Assembly (NCBI GenBank): GCA_026645935.1 | Contig: JAPKMP010000016.1 | Coordinates: 1-64,000, forward strand | Direction of reading: 5' to 3' | Length of the DNA: 64,000 nucleotides | From: Candidatus Villigracilaceae bacterium | Lineage (GTDB): Bacteria > Chloroflexota > Anaerolineae > Anaerolineales > Villigracilaceae | Part shown: positions 1-8,868 of the stretch, one piece after another | Position numbering within the stretch: position 1 is the stretch's first letter | Layout of the letters: every line of letters starts with the position of its first letter | The notes under the pieces: generated by a model | Told to the model about the DNA's origin: nothing | Seen by the model: only the letters and a program-made list of their open reading frames with translations | Database searches by the model: none | Translations under genes and position numbers: made by a program

Positions 1-258
1 CAACTTCTCCCTGCGCCAATTCGCAAGGATGAAAAACGCCTGCGAGCGTCTCCAGTCATCGAAACAATCACTCAATCTCTTATCGTTGGCTTGGATATGC
101 TTGAACAACTTGAGATAGGCGGCATGGTATCCGCCCTCTTTTACGCGCACGATGATGTCTTCAGACGTTGTCAATATCCGCTGGCATAAGCGGTCGAGCG
201 CGAGCGGCTTTAGTTGGGAGAGAATTTTCCAATCGTTTTCAGGGAAATTATTTTGCAT
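1..258 (-). CDS. Hypothetical protein, C-terminus cut by window edge
   Basis: The minus strand is open from the ATG at 258 to the window edge and gives 86 residues starting MQNNFPENDW. I do not recognise the family. The visible part is charged and helical with many Trp, Arg and Lys residues, and it has no membrane segment or signal peptide. It reads away from the membrane protein gene at 464-829, which lies on the same strand upstream. The start is the first ATG after the intergenic stretch at 259-463; no strong ribosome binding site is visible. The true length cannot be seen. Confidence 0.6.
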   Translation of the reverse strand, partial: MQNNFPENDWKILSQLKPLALDRLCQRILTTSEDIIVRVKEGGYHAAYLKLFKHIQANDKRLSDCFDDWRRSQAFFILANWRREKL

Positions 259-316
259 GGTCACGCACCCATCAACCCGCCTGTTCCAAGTGCGGGCGAT
301 AAGTTCATATTTAGAA

Positions 317-336
317 CGAGGCAAAAGCCCGCCTCG
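317..336. repeat. Short palindrome CGAGGC(N8)GCCTCG
   Basis: A perfect 6-bp stem (317-322 and 331-336) with an 8-nt spacer lies in the otherwise empty 259-463 gap. The same arms with a similar spacer ending in CCC recur inside cofC at 32328-32350, so this may be one member of a dispersed palindrome family. It could also serve as a weak terminator, but no clean T-tract follows. Confidence 0.35.
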
Positions 337-463
337 CAACAATCGTTTTATTGATTATAAGTTAATAATTATCCATCCCATTGCGCAATAAACCATGCAT
401 CGCTGGTCCGCGCCTGCATACACCACCCATAAGCGGATGCAGCGAAAGGCATCATATTCCTTC

Positions 464-829
464 CTACAGGTCCATAACCATCCTGAAAATCAACCGCGAC
501 AACCTGACTATTATCTCCAATACATCCTCGAACATGGACGCCATCAGGATGGCGAGAACCAGATCGAGAGCAAGCCGCCACCAAATGTTCGATGGCCGTT
601 TGCTGAAGACGAATTCGATCCAATTCCAGATTTGCGGCAGGAGCAGCAACATCAGGAAAAAGATCGCTGTCATAATTGGGATGGTCTCATAACCAGCGAC
701 AATACTGTAGAAAAAAACGCCGATTGCAGAAACGGCAATAAGAGCGCTGATCAAACGCCAGAGAGGGTTATTAAGCCGGCTTTTCTGCCGGGCAGGTTTA
801 ATTTCATCAGGTTCTTTTTGTTGAGTCAT
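464..829 (-). CDS. Small multi-pass membrane protein, unknown function
   Basis: This encodes 121 residues. A charged N-terminus of about 20 residues (MTQQKEPDEIKPARQKSR) is followed by about three hydrophobic segments: residues 26-45, 50-68 (with a leucine run) and about 85-105. A good AAGGA ribosome binding site lies 5 nt before the ATG, which supports this as a real gene although the opposite strand is also open here. I do not recognise a family and see no catalytic motif. It lies between a truncated hypothetical and a degenerate glycosyltransferase fragment. Confidence 0.6.
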   Translation of the reverse strand: MTQQKEPDEIKPARQKSRLNNPLWRLISALIAVSAIGVFFYSIVAGYETIPIMTAIFFLMLLLLPQIWNWIEFVFSKRPSNIWWRLALDLVLAILMASMFEDVLEIIVRLSRLIFRMVMDL

Positions 830-1027
830 ATTTTCCTTACCAATTTATAAATTACCAAATACAACGCTGCGGCAGGAAGATCGAATCTCCGATGCAATGA
901 ATTGTACGTCTGCCCTGCAAACGCCATCACTTAAGCATCGCCCGAATAGCCAAGGAAAGAGCCGGTAAGAAACACATTTCGAAACCATGCATGGAATCCG
1001 CTTCGAATTTATATGTACGCATATCCT
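830..1027. other. Gene-free stretch
   Basis: Nothing codes convincingly here. It contains the upstream region of the 464-829 gene, with an AT-rich candidate promoter near 835-860 on the minus strand. Together with the remnant at 1028-1156 it makes up the largest stretch without an intact gene in the window (830-1205). Confidence 0.4.
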
Positions 1028-1156
1028 TCACCTGACTTCCAACCGATACACCCTCACGCCTTCCTCATCGAAAATCAGGCGGAGATCCAGGCAAGAATTG
1101 TAAATATCGATCACATCGGTGGTTGAGATATACCGTATTTGGAAAGCATTCTCCGA
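1028..1156 (-). pseudogene. C-terminal remnant of a GT-C-type membrane protein
   Basis: Read on the minus strand, about 42 codons end at a TGA (1028-1030) and are preceded by an in-frame TGA (1157-1159) with no usable start. The peptide contains FQIRYIS and ends DEEGVRVYRLEVR. This matches the end of the intact protein at 2806-4479 (YRIRYIA and DEDGVMIYRLGIR), with about half of the residues identical over the last 38. It is therefore the tail of a duplicated copy whose body has been lost. The intact copy lies about 1.7 kb away on the same strand. Confidence 0.7.
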
Positions 1157-1205
1157 TCAGATTCGGAAAAAATCGCGCTGCATGGCAATCCTTTCTCGAT
1201 CCAGA

Positions 1206-2648
1206 CTATGGCGCAGATGATCTCATCCGGAAAAACAAGCCCATCATCAAAATCTCAATCCCGAAAAGTGGGAGAAGGCTTCCTGCCCCGGTTAGCGAAA
1301 AAATATCCAAGCCGCGGTTGTTCATCAGTTCGCCGCCCAACACATTGGGCAGGCAAATATCGTAAATAACAGATCCTTTATAAATTGGGATCAACTTCCC
1401 ATCGAAGACCATTTCGAGGTAGGTCACCAGTCCCGTCTCGGCGCTGGCGGCGATCAGCAAGTTTTGTACTAGAGCGACAGCGGCTGATGCGAATAATACT
1501 GGAAACAAGCGAATGGGAAGGAACGCGAGCGGGAGCGCAAACAGCGGAAGAATCGGTATGATATGACGAGGCGTGAAGGAGACACCTCCCCACCACATGT
1601 AATAGCCCGAAATCACCAACAAGTAGACCAGGATCGAACTCAGGCTAAATGCCAGTTCGGGCAGGAACCGTGTCTGCCGTGCCATAAAATAAAAACCTGC
1701 CACACCCAGAAGCAGGATCGGGCTTTGCCAAAAAATGCCGAGCGTTGGATGCAGGGTTTGATAATAGAACACCAGCAGATCCGGCGCGCCAATGCCCATC
1801 AAGTTCGCGGCATGCGCCTCCTTGAAAGTTTCGTCTGCTTCATGGAGATAACCGAGAGCAAGAGGGGTCCCATATATGCTCAGGTTGTAAAGCGCAAGAA
1901 GCGCCACGGGAATCGCAATGCCTGACAGGAGGGATGTGTAGACCTTCATATTCCGATGCTGACCGATGGAATAAAGCGTAAAAATAATGTAAACAATCAG
2001 GGTCAGAACGAGGATAATCGTGGGATATTCGGTAATAACGGCGAAACCCATCAGAAAGCCGGAAAGAAACACCAATGCCGGGCGGACAGTTGCACCTCCC
2101 CGGATGCTGAACCAGATCGCAAAGGCAAGAAAATAAAATACCGCGGCAAGCGTGTGCCCATAGAAGGCTGTTGCGTATTTGAACAGGGGTGTCCCCAAAC
2201 ATATGCCCATAGTGACGAGAAAGGCAACCCACTTTCCACCATTAAGGCGTCTCACCAGTAAATACAATACTGGCGCAAGGTGAGCCGACGGAAAACCGAT
2301 CGCCCAAAACGTGATCCACTCGCGAAAGAGCCGGGGGGTAAGGCGAATGTCCAACTTATAATAAATCCAACGCAAAGGATAATAAACCGCCGTTCCCAAC
2401 ACCGAAGCGCCGATCGCTTTATCGGAATAATAATGACCATCATAGTAAGCCTTATCATTTGTGTATAGTTCTGTGTTGTGGTAGGAATCGATCTCCAGCC
2501 TCCCTTCATCAACAACAGCCTTTACCAACGCCAGCCGCGAATTGATATTGACGTCGCGTTCGCTCGAGATGTACCCATAGGCAACAAGCACGACAAAAAA
2601 AATGATAAACGCTTCCCGTATGTATGTCGAATTACCGATGTATTTCAT
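1206..2648 (-). CDS. Multi-pass membrane protein, GT-C glycosyltransferase-like
   Basis: This encodes 480 residues with an N-terminal membrane anchor, a hydrophilic loop (residues about 30-90, with YTNDKAYYDGHYYSDKA) and about 10 further hydrophobic helices. The architecture resembles the GT-C/PMT-type integral membrane glycosyltransferases that use polyprenyl-linked sugars. The first loop carries acidic residues (SERDVN), as GT-C enzymes do, but I cannot assign a donor or acceptor. It is the last of a series of such proteins on this strand. The start is placed at the ATG at 2648 because a strong promoter ends 7 nt upstream; no ribosome binding site is visible, so the mRNA may be leaderless. 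Confidence 0.75.
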   Translation of the reverse strand: MKYIGNSTYIREAFIIFFVVLVAYGYISSERDVNINSRLALVKAVVDEGRLEIDSYHNTELYTNDKAYYDGHYYSDKAIGASVLGTAVYYPLRWIYYKLDIRLTPRLFREWITFWAIGFPSAHLAPVLYLLVRRLNGGKWVAFLVTMGICLGTPLFKYATAFYGHTLAAVFYFLAFAIWFSIRGGATVRPALVFLSGFLMGFAVITEYPTIILVLTLIVYIIFTLYSIGQHRNMKVYTSLLSGIAIPVALLALYNLSIYGTPLALGYLHEADETFKEAHAANLMGIGAPDLLVFYYQTLHPTLGIFWQSPILLLGVAGFYFMARQTRFLPELAFSLSSILVYLLVISGYYMWWGGVSFTPRHIIPILPLFALPLAFLPIRLFPVLFASAAVALVQNLLIAASAETGLVTYLEMVFDGKLIPIYKGSVIYDICLPNVLGGELMNNRGLDIFSLTGAGSLLPLFGIEILMMGLFFRMRSSAP

Positions 2649-2655
2649 GCGCGGG

Positions 2656-2685
2656 ATTCTACACGTTTGCCTGTTGGAACGTCAA
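2656..2685 (-). promoter_or_regulatory. Sigma-70-type promoter for the 1206-2648 gene, leaderless
   Basis: On the minus strand, TTGACG (2680-2685), an 18-bp spacer and TAGAAT (2656-2661) are followed after only 7 nt by the ATG at 2648. Transcription would begin at or next to the start codon. Confidence 0.6.
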
Positions 2686-2805
2686 TCCTGACATCCGGAG
2701 AAGCATGGTTTCCTCGAACCGTCATGAAACTACCGATCCGTGCCGCTCATGCACACTTCAATACGTATTTTTTTCATTCCAAGCCGAGGATTTAAATCGG
2801 TTTTT

Positions 2806-4479
2806 TCAGCGTATCCCAAGTCTGTAGATCATTACCCCGTCTTCATCATAGATCAGTTGGATATCCATAACAGGATCAAATACCTCGATCCCCTCTTGCG
2901 TGGCTATATACCTGATTCGATATTCCTCCCATAAGATGCGGTAATCACCCGCGCCAATGGCATCCCTGATGTTCTTTTCGCGCTTATACAAGCTGGAAGG
3001 TATCCGCGCGGTGTACCCGAAGACAAGCGGCTTTTCATGCAGGGTCTGGTAAAACAAATGCAAGTATTGAGTTGACGCTGCCCGGTCGAGGACAATTTCG
3101 CCCTCCGGCAATCCGGCTAAGAATTCCACATAGCCCGGCGTTTCGATCGAAGTTGCGGGTAAAGGTGCGGGAAGGGTTTCGAAGATCACCAAAAGAAAGA
3201 TGAGGGCAATCAATACCTTCCGCGATGGTCCAGCGGAGGTCAATTTGCGAATCCCCATCGCAAACAGGACAGACCCTGCCAGGACAGACATGATGATCAT
3301 CCGCACTGGGACACCGGACATTTCAATAAAGGGAACGAATCTCTCCAGGAGGGCATAGGGCATGGGAATCCCTGTAATCATTCCGCCGACATGCAAAACC
3401 GGACCGAGCGCCATGATCAGGAAAAATAACCAGCAAGCGAACCAGATTTTTACCCGCCAGCGAGTCTCGTCATCGAACGACTTAAGAGACACAAACAGGT
3501 AAACAACAAGCACCAGGATCGACCAACCGGGAAAGACGCTGATCTCCGCCGGATCACCCGGAAGGTTTGCCCATAAGAACCGGGTCCACTCGCCGAAACG
3601 CCAACGTTCACCGGGGATTAAGATCGAAAGCAGGTCTAGGGAAAACTCAGCAGGGTCGTGCCCACCAAGGAAAGGACTGCGAACGGCAGCCAGCACCAGA
3701 GGGAAGATCACAGGCGCAAGGAGAATAACGCTTAGCACGCCAAATATCCCAAACGGAATTGCATGGTTATTTCTGAACGGAAAGAAAATATCCTTCATTT
3801 GAATCATCCGTCCAAGGACGATCAACCCACCCAGCAGTAAACAATAGAACAGATAATAAAAATCGCTTAGAAGGACGAGCCATAACGAGACCGCCGCAGC
3901 AGCGCCCACAAAGCCATTGGGTTTATTCGTCAGGACATAAAAACACAAAACAAAAAGCGGAATCCATTCGAGCGTGATCAGGTTCAGGTGTCCATCAAAA
4001 TGCGTAAAGTGGTACGCTGAAAAGGTGAAGAGCCAGCCTGCAAAAAGGCCTCCAAAGACAGATCTTGAGACATAGTACCCCAGCCAGTAGGCTGTCAGTC
4101 CGCTCATGACAAAGGAAAAAATAACGATGAGATTATGCGCTTCGAGCAGGGGCATGAATCGGGTCAGGAGAGAGGCGAGAAGTCCATTGAATGGCGTAAG
4201 TGTATGCCCCAATAAAGTGATCCCAAACGGCTGATGGAGCATATCCGTATGCCAGAAAGTCGAGTACGCAATGGGATGTGTAACAACCCGTTCAACCCAC
4301 CACAAGTTCCAGACACCCATCAATCCATCGCCGTCATCGGTGAAGAAATGCGTCTCAAAACTGCGTATGAGGGGATAAGTAAGAATGATGAATGAAATCG
4401 TAAAAAACAAAACGGGCAGAGCAAAATATTTCCAACCGTTGAGCATAACTTCCCTGACCTTGAAAGATTCAGAAGCCAT
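2806..4479 (-). CDS. GT-C-type membrane glycosyltransferase-like protein
   Basis: This encodes 557 residues from the ATG at 4479 (MASESFKVRE). The frame is open further upstream, but that part overlaps the oxidase gene and reads as an Arg/Cys-rich shadow. The first membrane helix is followed by an acidic luminal loop (FFTDDGDGLMGVWN) and His-containing loops, then about 10 more helices and a soluble C-terminal domain from residue about 440. This is the layout of GT-C glycosyltransferases of the YfhO or PMT type. It begins 7 bp after the oxidase stop, so it is probably cotranscribed with it. A broken copy of its C-terminus lies at 1028-1156. Confidence 0.75.
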   Translation of the reverse strand: MASESFKVREVMLNGWKYFALPVLFFTISFIILTYPLIRSFETHFFTDDGDGLMGVWNLWWVERVVTHPIAYSTFWHTDMLHQPFGITLLGHTLTPFNGLLASLLTRFMPLLEAHNLIVIFSFVMSGLTAYWLGYYVSRSVFGGLFAGWLFTFSAYHFTHFDGHLNLITLEWIPLFVLCFYVLTNKPNGFVGAAAAVSLWLVLLSDFYYLFYCLLLGGLIVLGRMIQMKDIFFPFRNNHAIPFGIFGVLSVILLAPVIFPLVLAAVRSPFLGGHDPAEFSLDLLSILIPGERWRFGEWTRFLWANLPGDPAEISVFPGWSILVLVVYLFVSLKSFDDETRWRVKIWFACWLFFLIMALGPVLHVGGMITGIPMPYALLERFVPFIEMSGVPVRMIIMSVLAGSVLFAMGIRKLTSAGPSRKVLIALIFLLVIFETLPAPLPATSIETPGYVEFLAGLPEGEIVLDRAASTQYLHLFYQTLHEKPLVFGYTARIPSSLYKREKNIRDAIGAGDYRILWEEYRIRYIATQEGIEVFDPVMDIQLIYDEDGVMIYRLGIR

Positions 4480-4486
4480 GCGAAGA

Positions 4487-7459
4487 TTATATCTCCAACC
4501 TCTCACGGACCAACAACAGCGGATGCCGCGCCTCGACTCCCGCCCCATGCTCGATCTGCATCCGGCACGCCGCGCCGTTGGAAACAAATTCACCATTCCC
4601 CATTCCCTTCTCCCTGATCTTCGGCAGCACACCCAACTCCCCCACCTGCATCGAAAGTTCGTAATGCTCTGCATCGAAGCCGAACGTGCCTGCCATGCCG
4701 CAGCAACCCGCATCGATCACGCTTGCGTCATATCCAAATAAGTTCAACATCTCAACGGTGGCAGTAACGCCTGTTGGCAGTCCGTCTTCCGCAGGGGCTT
4801 CTGCACGCTGATGGCAGTGAGGATGAAAAGTGATATGCCTTTTTTTCTCTTCAAATCCAAGTCCATCGATCCCCAATTTCCCTATATTGACTACACGCAG
4901 TATAAATTCGTCGATCAACCACACGCGCCTTGTGAGAGACTTGATCTCCTCGCTGCGATTTGGCAACAATGCCCGATACTCATGTTTAAGACAATACACT
5001 TCGGGAGGTTCGCATCCGACCACGCTCAGACCTACTCCCCCATCCAGCCTGTGGATTTCGCCCAAAACTTTCTCGGCATGACTCCGCGCCGCATCGAGGA
5101 ATCCCTTCGAGAGCAGGGACGCCCCGGCTCCGATGATCGGGAGGACTTTGACTTCATATCCAAGTCTGTTGAGAATCGTGATGGCGGCTTCTTCCACTTC
5201 CGGCTCGATATAATGAGAGAAGACATCGGATAAAAGTATGACGCGTTCGCCCGATACCACGTCACGCTTGAAATGTGATCTGCGGGTGAATTTCGGGAAT
5301 TGCCTTTGGCGGGTAATTCCAAAAGCACTGGCAATGGCTTTGCGAGACCAATGCCTCTGCATGAAAAAATTTGCCAAAGGGGCAATAGGACTGAGAAGTT
5401 GGGCGGCAATGTGGAAATAACCAAAGAGATAATCGCGCAGCGGGCGGCGGTGCGATTTGTAGTACTGGTTCATGAATTCGTATTTCAACTTCGGCATGTC
5501 CACGCCGCTGGGACATTCGGAGGTGCAGCCTTTGCAGGCGAGGCAGAGATCGAGGGCGGAGAAGACTGAATTTTCGAATTCAGATTTACGAGTTTCCATT
5601 TGGGTAACAGGCAAGCCTTCGGCGGTTCCACTCAGGGCAGGCTGGTAATTGGAGATCAAGCCGCGTAAAAGATTCGCCCTCCCACGGGTGGAGTTGGCTT
5701 CCTCTCTTGTTGCCTGGAAGGAAGGGCACATCACGCCAGTCGTTTTTCTACAAACTCCCTGCCCGTTGCAGGATTCGATGGCGCCTTCCAGCCCGCGTTC
5801 ATGAGTGAAATTCAAAACGGGTTCCCATGCCTTCGCCTGGTAACCCGTGCCGTATCGCAGATTCATATCCATTGGCGGTGCGTCGAATAATTTTTTCGGG
5901 TTCAGAATATTAACGGGATCGGCAGCCTGTTTCAACAGGCGCATTGCCTTCGTCACCTCAGGACCGTAGGTGCGCTCTATGAATTCGCCACGGGCGATAC
6001 CGTCTCCGTGCTCGCTGCTCATCGCACCGTCGAGGCTCATCGTAAGCGCAAAGACCTGTTCAGCGATCTCGCGCATGGAGCGTACGCCTTCGCCCTTTTG
6101 CAAATCCAACACCGGGCGGATGTGCAAACAACCTGCGGAGGCGTGGGCGTAGATTCCTCCAAATGTGCCGTGCGCTTCGAGAATCCGCTCCACTTCGCGT
6201 ACGAAACCGCCAAGTCTTTCCACAGGAATTGCGCAATCCTCGATAAAAGCAACCGGCCGGACGGATTTTGGCTGTGAATCTAAAATCCCCAATCCCACTT
6301 TGCGGATATTCCAGATTTGAGCCTGGTCCGCCGTTGTTTCGGCTATCGTCAATATCTCGCCCAATTTCCGCGCTGAATTCTTTAGCACAGACGGGTCATC
6401 TCCGCTAAACTCGACCACGAGAATCGCGGCAGGATCGCCCATCACCCAACCCATTTGACGCGCATAGTGTGGAATGCTCCTTGCATTGCGAAGAATCAAT
6501 TGCGGAATTAATTCGATCGCGCTCGGGCTCATTCCCAATATTCGCGGAACGTCATCGCAAGCTGATGCAATGGTCGAATAAGACACGACTCCGAGAATGG
6601 TATGTTTCGGTCTAGGGACGAGCCTGACCTTGAGTTTTCGGATTACAGCAAGAGTACCTTCACTGCCTGCTAAAAGATGTGCCAGGTTCCAATTCGGAGG
6701 TCTGCCCTGAGCTGCGTCGAGAGGTTCCAGGTTGGCGGGGTATGTATTCCCGTGCCAGCGAGGGGGCGCGGATGGAGACCAGGGAAGCAGGTAATTGAGG
6801 CGGTACCCCGCTGAGTTGCGCCAGGACCTGGGAAAGTTTTTCTTGATGGCTTCGGCATGGTTTTTGCGGATCTCGTTTACGGTTGAAACGATATTGGATA
6901 TTCTTGAATCCGAGTTTCGAATAGCGGGCATCGAATCATCGAACCGCGCCAGACTGCCATCACTTAAAATAACTTCCGCCTCGAGCAGATGATCCGCGCT
7001 CATGCCGTACAAAATGGAATGCGCTCCGGTGGCATTGTTGCCGATCACTCCGCCCATGGTGGCGCGCTCGGCGGAAGCGGGGTCGGGACCAAACATCAAT
7101 CCATGCTTTACGGCGGCACGGTTCAAGTCCGCAAGGATGACGCCGGGTTCGACGACGGCAAATTGTTCTTCATGATCTATTTCAACGATCGAATCGAGAT
7201 GGCGGGAACAATCCAGGATCAACGATTCTCCGATAGCCTGACCGGCAAGTGAGGAGCCCGATCCGCGCGGGAGGATAGGGATCTTGTGTTTCGCCGCAAA
7301 CTCAACCGCGGTATGAAGGTCGTCCTGCGTTTTGGGAATCGCCACCCCAAGCGGCTCGATCTGATACGACGAGGCATCCGTGGAATATAAAAGCCTGGAG
7401 GCGGGATCAAGCCGAAGATCGCCTTTGAAGCGTGGCCTTAATTCCTCGATAATATCCAC
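4487..7459 (-). CDS. FAD-binding and Fe-S oxidoreductase, GlcD/YdiJ type
   Basis: This encodes 990 residues, close to E. coli YdiJ in length and order. The FAD_binding_4 domain is at about 35-180 (PRGSGSSLAGQA, and GGVIGNNATGAHS), the FAD-oxidase C-terminal domain at about 280-510, a ferredoxin-like region with CLACKGCTSECP near 620, and cysteine-rich CCG modules at the end (HPHCHQR, DAGCCGMAGTFG). The family oxidises 2-hydroxy acids such as lactate, glycolate or 2-hydroxyglutarate and passes electrons through Fe-S clusters to a membrane carrier; the substrate here is unknown. Residues about 226-256 form a Pro-rich insertion between conserved blocks, encoded by repeat-like DNA, and a heptamer array encodes part of the C-terminal region. 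It sits 6 bp after the membrane protein at 7466-8815. Confidence 0.85.
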   Translation of the reverse strand: MDIIEELRPRFKGDLRLDPASRLLYSTDASSYQIEPLGVAIPKTQDDLHTAVEFAAKHKIPILPRGSGSSLAGQAIGESLILDCSRHLDSIVEIDHEEQFAVVEPGVILADLNRAAVKHGLMFGPDPASAERATMGGVIGNNATGAHSILYGMSADHLLEAEVILSDGSLARFDDSMPAIRNSDSRISNIVSTVNEIRKNHAEAIKKNFPRSWRNSAGYRLNYLLPWSPSAPPRWHGNTYPANLEPLDAAQGRPPNWNLAHLLAGSEGTLAVIRKLKVRLVPRPKHTILGVVSYSTIASACDDVPRILGMSPSAIELIPQLILRNARSIPHYARQMGWVMGDPAAILVVEFSGDDPSVLKNSARKLGEILTIAETTADQAQIWNIRKVGLGILDSQPKSVRPVAFIEDCAIPVERLGGFVREVERILEAHGTFGGIYAHASAGCLHIRPVLDLQKGEGVRSMREIAEQVFALTMSLDGAMSSEHGDGIARGEFIERTYGPEVTKAMRLLKQAADPVNILNPKKLFDAPPMDMNLRYGTGYQAKAWEPVLNFTHERGLEGAIESCNGQGVCRKTTGVMCPSFQATREEANSTRGRANLLRGLISNYQPALSGTAEGLPVTQMETRKSEFENSVFSALDLCLACKGCTSECPSGVDMPKLKYEFMNQYYKSHRRPLRDYLFGYFHIAAQLLSPIAPLANFFMQRHWSRKAIASAFGITRQRQFPKFTRRSHFKRDVVSGERVILLSDVFSHYIEPEVEEAAITILNRLGYEVKVLPIIGAGASLLSKGFLDAARSHAEKVLGEIHRLDGGVGLSVVGCEPPEVYCLKHEYRALLPNRSEEIKSLTRRVWLIDEFILRVVNIGKLGIDGLGFEEKKRHITFHPHCHQRAEAPAEDGLPTGVTATVEMLNLFGYDASVIDAGCCGMAGTFGFDAEHYELSMQVGELGVLPKIREKGMGNGEFVSNGAACRMQIEHGAGVEARHPLLLVRERLEI
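4587..4614. repeat. Heptamer array, four units, inside the FAD oxidase gene
   Basis: Four 7-nt units read AATTCAC, CATTCCC, CATTCCC and TTCTCCC on the plus strand. On the coding strand they encode the EKGMGNGEF stretch. The 28-nt length matches other heptamer arrays in this window. Confidence 0.5.
6692..6784 (-). repeat. Repeat-like in-frame insertion in the FAD oxidase gene
   Basis: This segment encodes about 30 residues rich in Pro, Trp and Ala between the conserved SAGYRLNYLLP and NLAHLLAGSEGT blocks. Within it, 6704-6724 matches the intergenic palindrome at 10066-10086 at 16 of 21 positions, including GCCCTGAGC and GTCGA. The inference is an intergenic-type repeat inserted in frame into a surface loop. 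Confidence 0.45.
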
Positions 7460-7465
7460 AAAACC

Positions 7466-8815
7466 CTACCTCGTCCCTGAGGGATTTCGGATCGAGACAT
7501 CTTTTTGAGGCAAAAAGGTCTCGAACAGCAAGCCGGTAATAAACACCAGCAAATATAAATGAAGCAGTGTCATGATGCGATATGGAAGTTGATCGAAATA
7601 CAGATTGTAGCCGGTAAGGTAACCGTAAAGAAATACGCCGTAGAAAATTGCGCCGCCGAGCAGGGCAGCCCGATTCAACCCTTCCATTTTTTGAAGGAAC
7701 AGAACAGCAGCTATGGCGAAAGGATAAAAATGATACAAATAGCGTTCGTGTGTGCCCGTTAGGAATAGATTGAAACCAAGGTTGACCAACGCGAGATGAA
7801 CAAGCCAGAAGCAAAGGTGCCTGGAGGTAAATGTGCGATTCCCGGTTTTGTATTCCCCGACATGAAAATAGATCGCCGCAACCGACAAAAGCAGGACGCT
7901 CAGCAGGAACAGGATAATTCCCACTTTGTAAGGAATCAAACTCAGACCAAAAACAGACATCGGCTCCCGAGAGGAGCCAAACGGGTCGTCCGCAAAGATC
8001 GACCAGATATTGAAGCCGAACGAAGAGATCGTGTCGCCATGACTACTACCAGTCGCAAGGACATAATGAAGGTGGGAGAGATACTGGGAGTCGTATTGGA
8101 GAAGGGAATCAACCAGCAGAATCGGTGCCATAAATGAAAGCGCGAGCAAAACAAAGGGAAGAATCGCGCCTGTCCACTTGCGCGAGATAAAAATGATGTT
8201 TGCAACCGCCATCGAACCAAGGGAAATCATGCTGAAATAAACCAGCTGCTTGGTCATCAAAAGACAGGAGAGCAGAAACCCGAGCGTGAGCGCAAGGACA
8301 TAGTTCCGCCAGTGTTTCGAATCAGGGATTTCATTGAGTCTTGCCGACAGAAGAAGGAAGAACAAAATCAGAAGCTGCCCGACGTTATCGATCTGCCCCC
8401 AATAGGATGTGCCGATCCATGACGACGGCAATAAACCGACAACACCCGCCCAAAACGGCGCGTCTTTGACCTTCAGCGTTTTGAGCAGGTAATAAATGAT
8501 CATGACGTTCAACAGGTCGATGAAGGCAAGATAGTAGCGGAATGGACCCATCATCCCGTCAAAGTCGCGGATGCCCAGCGAGTCCACAGCCCCGGCTGAA
8601 AACATCATACCCAGGAACGGATAATTGCAATACATGCAGTTGATGTAAATGCCTCGTGCGCCCTTCGCCCAATCCTGTGACCAGCGGAGAAAGGCATCCA
8701 GGTCGTCAGGCTGGAACCAGGTCGGATAGACGAAGATAACAAAAGCCGGGAAAAACAGCCCGGCTGTGAAGACTATCTGGTTTTTATATTGGATCGCTTT
8801 CTTCGCCCAATTCAT
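7466..8815 (-). CDS. Multi-pass membrane protein, GT-C mannosyltransferase-like
   Basis: This encodes 449 residues with about 10 hydrophobic helices. The N-terminal helix is followed by an acidic loop, PDDLDAFLRWSQDW, the kind of Asp-containing first loop found in dolichyl/polyprenyl-phosphate-sugar-dependent GT-C enzymes. The pattern TGTHERYLYHFYP near residue 360 is common in bacterial mannosyltransferase-like GT-C proteins. The product would transfer a sugar from a lipid carrier on the outer face of the membrane; the acceptor is unknown. It is the first gene of a tight minus-strand series with the FAD oxidase (6 bp) and the next GT-C protein. The start is an ATG at 8815 with an AT-rich -10-like TAAAAT about 15 nt upstream. 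Confidence 0.8.
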   Translation of the reverse strand: MNWAKKAIQYKNQIVFTAGLFFPAFVIFVYPTWFQPDDLDAFLRWSQDWAKGARGIYINCMYCNYPFLGMMFSAGAVDSLGIRDFDGMMGPFRYYLAFIDLLNVMIIYYLLKTLKVKDAPFWAGVVGLLPSSWIGTSYWGQIDNVGQLLILFFLLLSARLNEIPDSKHWRNYVLALTLGFLLSCLLMTKQLVYFSMISLGSMAVANIIFISRKWTGAILPFVLLALSFMAPILLVDSLLQYDSQYLSHLHYVLATGSSHGDTISSFGFNIWSIFADDPFGSSREPMSVFGLSLIPYKVGIILFLLSVLLLSVAAIYFHVGEYKTGNRTFTSRHLCFWLVHLALVNLGFNLFLTGTHERYLYHFYPFAIAAVLFLQKMEGLNRAALLGGAIFYGVFLYGYLTGYNLYFDQLPYRIMTLLHLYLLVFITGLLFETFLPQKDVSIRNPSGTR

Positions 8816-8868
8816 TTTTGGCTCATATCGATTTTACATGCAGACGTAATAGAACGCCCGCTGCGCAG

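Noticed and set aside
4480-4713. N-terminal extension of the GT-C protein
   Set aside because: It overlaps the oxidase gene in another frame and is Arg/Cys-rich; the ATG at 4479 directly precedes the hydrophobic segment.
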